Source: a virus. From it: a stretch of 34,107 bases of DNA. Both the position numbers and the translations under genes were made by a program. Of this stretch, positions 32,401 through 34,107 are shown one piece after another (the first letter of the stretch is position 1; every line of letters begins with the position of its first letter). Location: positions 1-34,107 of IMG/VR virus record IMGVR_UViG_3300034168_000054; one strand, 5' to 3'. The notes beneath the pieces were generated by a model. It was not told where the DNA came from. It saw nothing but the letters and a program-made list of their open reading frames with translations, and did not search any database.

Positions 32401-34107
32401 TCTAATCCAAACAATACATTTGGCACATTGATGTTTAAAGAGGGCTTAGTATCTAAGATAAAGTCACCTGGAGACTATCTTTTTGAGTTAATTCAGTTGC
32501 CTACAAGAGCTGGCGGACAGTTTAATACTTACATTCCTTCTAAAGCGGGATATCGCCAAGCCATCAAATTAGTTATAGATGAAGGTAAAGAAGAGTTAGT
32601 TAGAAAATTACTAGTAGATTATGTAACGTCTTTACAAACTCTACAGTCTGTACTCAACGATCATTCTAATGTTACCCCTTTATACGATGCTTTGATGGCA
32701 AAGTATATAAAGGATCCGAATGCAGACCGAATACCTGATATATATACACCAGAAGGTGTAGATTTAAAAAATAAAATTGACGATGTAAGGCTGTATCAAT
32801 TCATTCCTAAACTATTTTCTTTGTTTAGCCTTGATGAAAACTCTACTGATCAAACAAACCGAATTGTAAAGAAAGACGCAGAAACTCCGCCAGAGCTAGG
32901 TAACATTATCAGACGTGGTATGCGTGACCATCGGCAGGGTCGAGATGTAGATGTTCAAGACTTTTTACAAACATTTAAATTTTTACCAGGCGGTATTGAC
33001 TTTGGTAACTGGGTTAATCAGTCAGAGCGTACAGCCCATCTAAACGCAATTTACGATGCGATGTATGACCTAGCAGACATTGCTGGTATAGCGCCAGAGA
33101 TGCTAGGCTTGAATGAAAAGTTAAAACTAGCTGTAGGTGCGCAGGGGCGTGGTGGTAAAACTGCGGCTTGGTTTGTTCCTGCATACAATGAAATCAACTT
33201 AACAAAAACAAAAGGTGATGGAACATTAGGGCACGAATGGCAACATGCATTAGATTTTAATTTAAGAACATCTGCCAACGGAAAAGTCTTAATGGCTGAT
33301 ACCGCAGCTACTTTACAGAGAATGATCACTGTAGAAAGAGTAGAAAGTAACTTACGGTCAATCTTAACTAATACAGCAAATAGTGAAAACAACCGTAATA
33401 CACCTCCCAAAAAAGCATTTTTTGATGCTATTTCAAATAGTCGGTATGGTGAAGCCCAAATTTATTCTAGTTCTTTTACTGATACACAATTTTACAAAGA
33501 TGCTTTGCAATTAGATAGAAGCAGAGAAAAGCCATATTGGAGCACTGGAATAGAGCTGTTATCTAGGTCTTTTGAGTCTTTAATACATGATTTAGCAAAA
33601 GGTGGATCTCCATACCTAGTTGGACCAACAGTAGCAGATGGATATGTAACTAAAAAGAATGGATATCTTGGCACCACTTATCCAGCTGGCAAAGAGCGCC
33701 CCATAATCAATGAAGTATACCAACAGATGTTGGATCAAATTGATCCTAAGACTTTAGAGATAAAAACATACAAATTAGAAACTAAAATTATTAAGGTTGA
33801 AGATTTAGGATATGCAGTAGTTGATCAGTATTACCTTGATCGTGGTCGACTGGGTGGTTTGAATTGGTTTAAGACAGAAGAAGAAGCAAAAGAAGCTAAA
33901 GAACAACGTGACGGCACAGAAGAAATATTAACGCCACGGCTAATGCAAATTAGCAAGGTTAATCAAAGCATTATCAACATGGCACAACGTATTGATGCCA
34001 TCATGGAAGAGATGGGCTTGTTCAAATGGCCCGAAATTAAAAATGGCTCAATGGCTGAGTCAATGTTCTACCACATGCGTCAAGGATGGTGGCCTAAAAA
34101 CAACCGT
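29434..34107 (+). CDS. Large polyvalent virion-type protein with putative ART and zincin modules (3'-partial)
   Basis: Open for 1558 codons from ATG 29434 (AAAGGA upstream) to the window edge without a stop. Residues ~200-250 are Gly/Ala-rich and hydrophobic (MGYALQGSQILGSLAPVIGT). EEGTQEFLEG at 340-349 resembles a motif common in phage internal virion proteins. Residues 418-440 hold a duplicated TGTGVPP Pro-rich linker. Residues ~660-735 look like an ADP-ribosyltransferase fold: RLYRG (R669), FTNS (682-685), DIPKADLAKY (705-714) and SEFSLP (E725). Residues ~750-845 are a K/E-rich coiled coil broken by a GGPA-type linker. Residues ~1225-1460 match the LPD1-type polyvalent domain, with EINLTKTKGDGTLGHEWQHA (H1267, E1268, H1271) and GIELLSRSFESLI (E1374 or E1381 as third ligand). 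Probably a multi-domain protein delivered into the host; activities are predicted only. Confidence 0.85.
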   Translation, partial: MATKPEDINPFAKFVEQPKAEPTTEANPFAQYVPYTVGTGLGDASKMLAAGAIRPTLAIPQGLESAARNVPRQVLEQQGIQPVEKIGPLTFAEELVRTGPAQLFTNVAKAFVKKATGESFEKQQERQKENEIALDRAISKVPRIPGTAELAKYGEEKSKALTESVSEVGKARIAESQVAGNILEAIKNRSVENLSFGKDPSVMGYALQGSQILGSLAPVIGTALLTRSSKAVGTVGFGMGAGEAVQNAQEYIGKLSDAELIAASPYYKTMLEKGVSPQEARKVVTDKAAEYAAQLQGSVAAFGDVITGKLVTGQFDKLMTGPVKNRLGRIALGTTAGSLEEGTQEFLEGIASDIGINKSVIKEIGEESFANFVLGAMGGAGPGAYRGAVAKTVQEANAPKPVKPTKEEIDAQMIASLTGTGVPPVPPVAPTGTGVPPAPPAAPAATVEEDDLAPSSIVPPSVVAPVAAMVSTVGLDPATAQRVESLKAELQMIEARKSDPTRLLNEGELEFYAEREAELAREITALVSPQAPAAPVTPEAPAAPVEPIGEDLIGKLQDFGEVIESRQDAESRFSNGEQIYAFPEQDEQPFLIRNIDELSAYTPDRLLALPAAAAEEVVTEPKATETPNVLKHDGIEYADTPRIKSLIEKAEGIQSNLPPVQEGMIRLYRGNREGEVGQNPSFTNSLVGIALPFQESYGGSLSYVDIPKADLAKYESTTASAPGSEFSLPAELAQQAKEIKATPTKEEQIAINKARQEEQKAAAEAEKAKKEKEEKEKAKPTGGPAIGGPAAPTGGPSTPKKVGPTEEEKKAKEEEKKAREEEKKAREEEKAQKEEQKKKIAELNTNPMKVAMETGNADAVATILYGKAVDENLFPVIFPEEMLLRIPVETSLVKQIEDQLVKNKFRITDRAVPATTDDPSYVGPERITISALYNPEKVSVQGGGAEFYNNRKGQITAAPLPKDATEKQKDALVTELLDLASPKKLLDIESNPNNTFGTLMFKEGLVSKIKSPGDYLFELIQLPTRAGGQFNTYIPSKAGYRQAIKLVIDEGKEELVRKLLVDYVTSLQTLQSVLNDHSNVTPLYDALMAKYIKDPNADRIPDIYTPEGVDLKNKIDDVRLYQFIPKLFSLFSLDENSTDQTNRIVKKDAETPPELGNIIRRGMRDHRQGRDVDVQDFLQTFKFLPGGIDFGNWVNQSERTAHLNAIYDAMYDLADIAGIAPEMLGLNEKLKLAVGAQGRGGKTAAWFVPAYNEINLTKTKGDGTLGHEWQHALDFNLRTSANGKVLMADTAATLQRMITVERVESNLRSILTNTANSENNRNTPPKKAFFDAISNSRYGEAQIYSSSFTDTQFYKDALQLDRSREKPYWSTGIELLSRSFESLIHDLAKGGSPYLVGPTVADGYVTKKNGYLGTTYPAGKERPIINEVYQQMLDQIDPKTLEIKTYKLETKIIKVEDLGYAVVDQYYLDRGRLGGLNWFKTEEEAKEAKEQRDGTEEILTPRLMQISKVNQSIINMAQRIDAIMEEMGLFKWPEIKNGSMAESMFYHMRQGWWPKNNR
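30685..30743 (+). repeat. 20-nt direct repeat in a Pro/Gly linker
   Basis: ACTGGAACAGGTGTTCCACC occurs at 30685-30704 and 30724-30743 (39-nt period), encoding TGTGVPP twice within a Pro-rich linker of the large polyvalent protein. It looks like a small in-frame duplication that lengthens the linker. Confidence 0.9.

Noticed and set aside
1-34107. tRNA genes, insertion sequences, integrase, attachment sites or a replication origin
   Set aside because: Coding sequence is nearly continuous. No cloverleaf-like segment, transposase motif, terminal inverted repeat or integrase was recognised by eye. A tRNA scan would settle the first point.

Overview
The window is a piece of a tailed double-stranded DNA bacteriophage genome (Caudoviricetes). 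All recognisable genes lie on the + strand, packed end to end with frequent 1-11 bp overlaps, in the order packaging, head, connector, fibres, lysis, tail nozzle, ejection-type proteins. There is a large terminase and portal, two connector (adaptor-like) proteins and a nozzle-like protein, but no sheath, tail-tube or tape-measure gene. A podovirus-like, short-tailed particle is therefore the best inference. The lysis genes (a holin of the 3-TM gene-transfer-agent type and a GH108-type muramidase) point to a Gram-negative, probably proteobacterial, host. The composition and the many small conserved unknowns resemble aquatic environmental phages. I cannot name the virus or host.

Layout. 2-1471 is the large terminase, probably 5'-truncated by the window edge. 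1481-7519 is the head module: portal, a 63-aa unknown, a GroES-like co-chaperonin, scaffold, two small head-associated unknowns and the major capsid protein, closed by a strong hairpin terminator at 7530-7558. 7667-12636 holds two beta-rich small proteins, a cluster of small, mostly lysine/glycine-rich unknowns, and two adaptor-type proteins. 12653-19650 is a fibre region of about 7 kb: a repeat-containing fibre, two glycine-rich adhesin-like proteins derived from a duplicated cassette (with a decayed gene remnant), a 22-residue-repeat protein and a tail-collar fibre. 19652-21257 holds a zinc ribbon and the lysis cassette. 21264-24166 encodes the nozzle-like protein and a C1q-like protein. 24201-29407 holds ejection-type proteins interleaved with two possible GNAT-like proteins and a cupin. 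29434 to the end is one open frame of at least 1558 codons, cut by the window edge. It encodes a large polyvalent protein with a candidate ADP-ribosyltransferase fold and a clear HExxH zincin-like (LPD1-type) region.

How it works together. Terminase and portal package DNA into a capsid assembled by scaffold and capsid protein, perhaps helped by the phage co-chaperonin. Adaptors and nozzle complete the tail, to which several fibres attach. The glycine-rich, low-complexity proteins and the giant polyvalent protein are good candidates for internal proteins ejected into the host with the DNA. The most interesting items are the polyvalent protein with two putative enzymatic modules, the duplicated and decaying fibre cassette, and two short peptide motifs (ADG-x2-KGK and A-x-GG-[LMIKV]) recurring across otherwise unrelated genes. 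No tRNA, CRISPR array, insertion sequence, integrase, replication gene or lysogeny gene was seen, and no gene-free stretch exceeds 300 bases.
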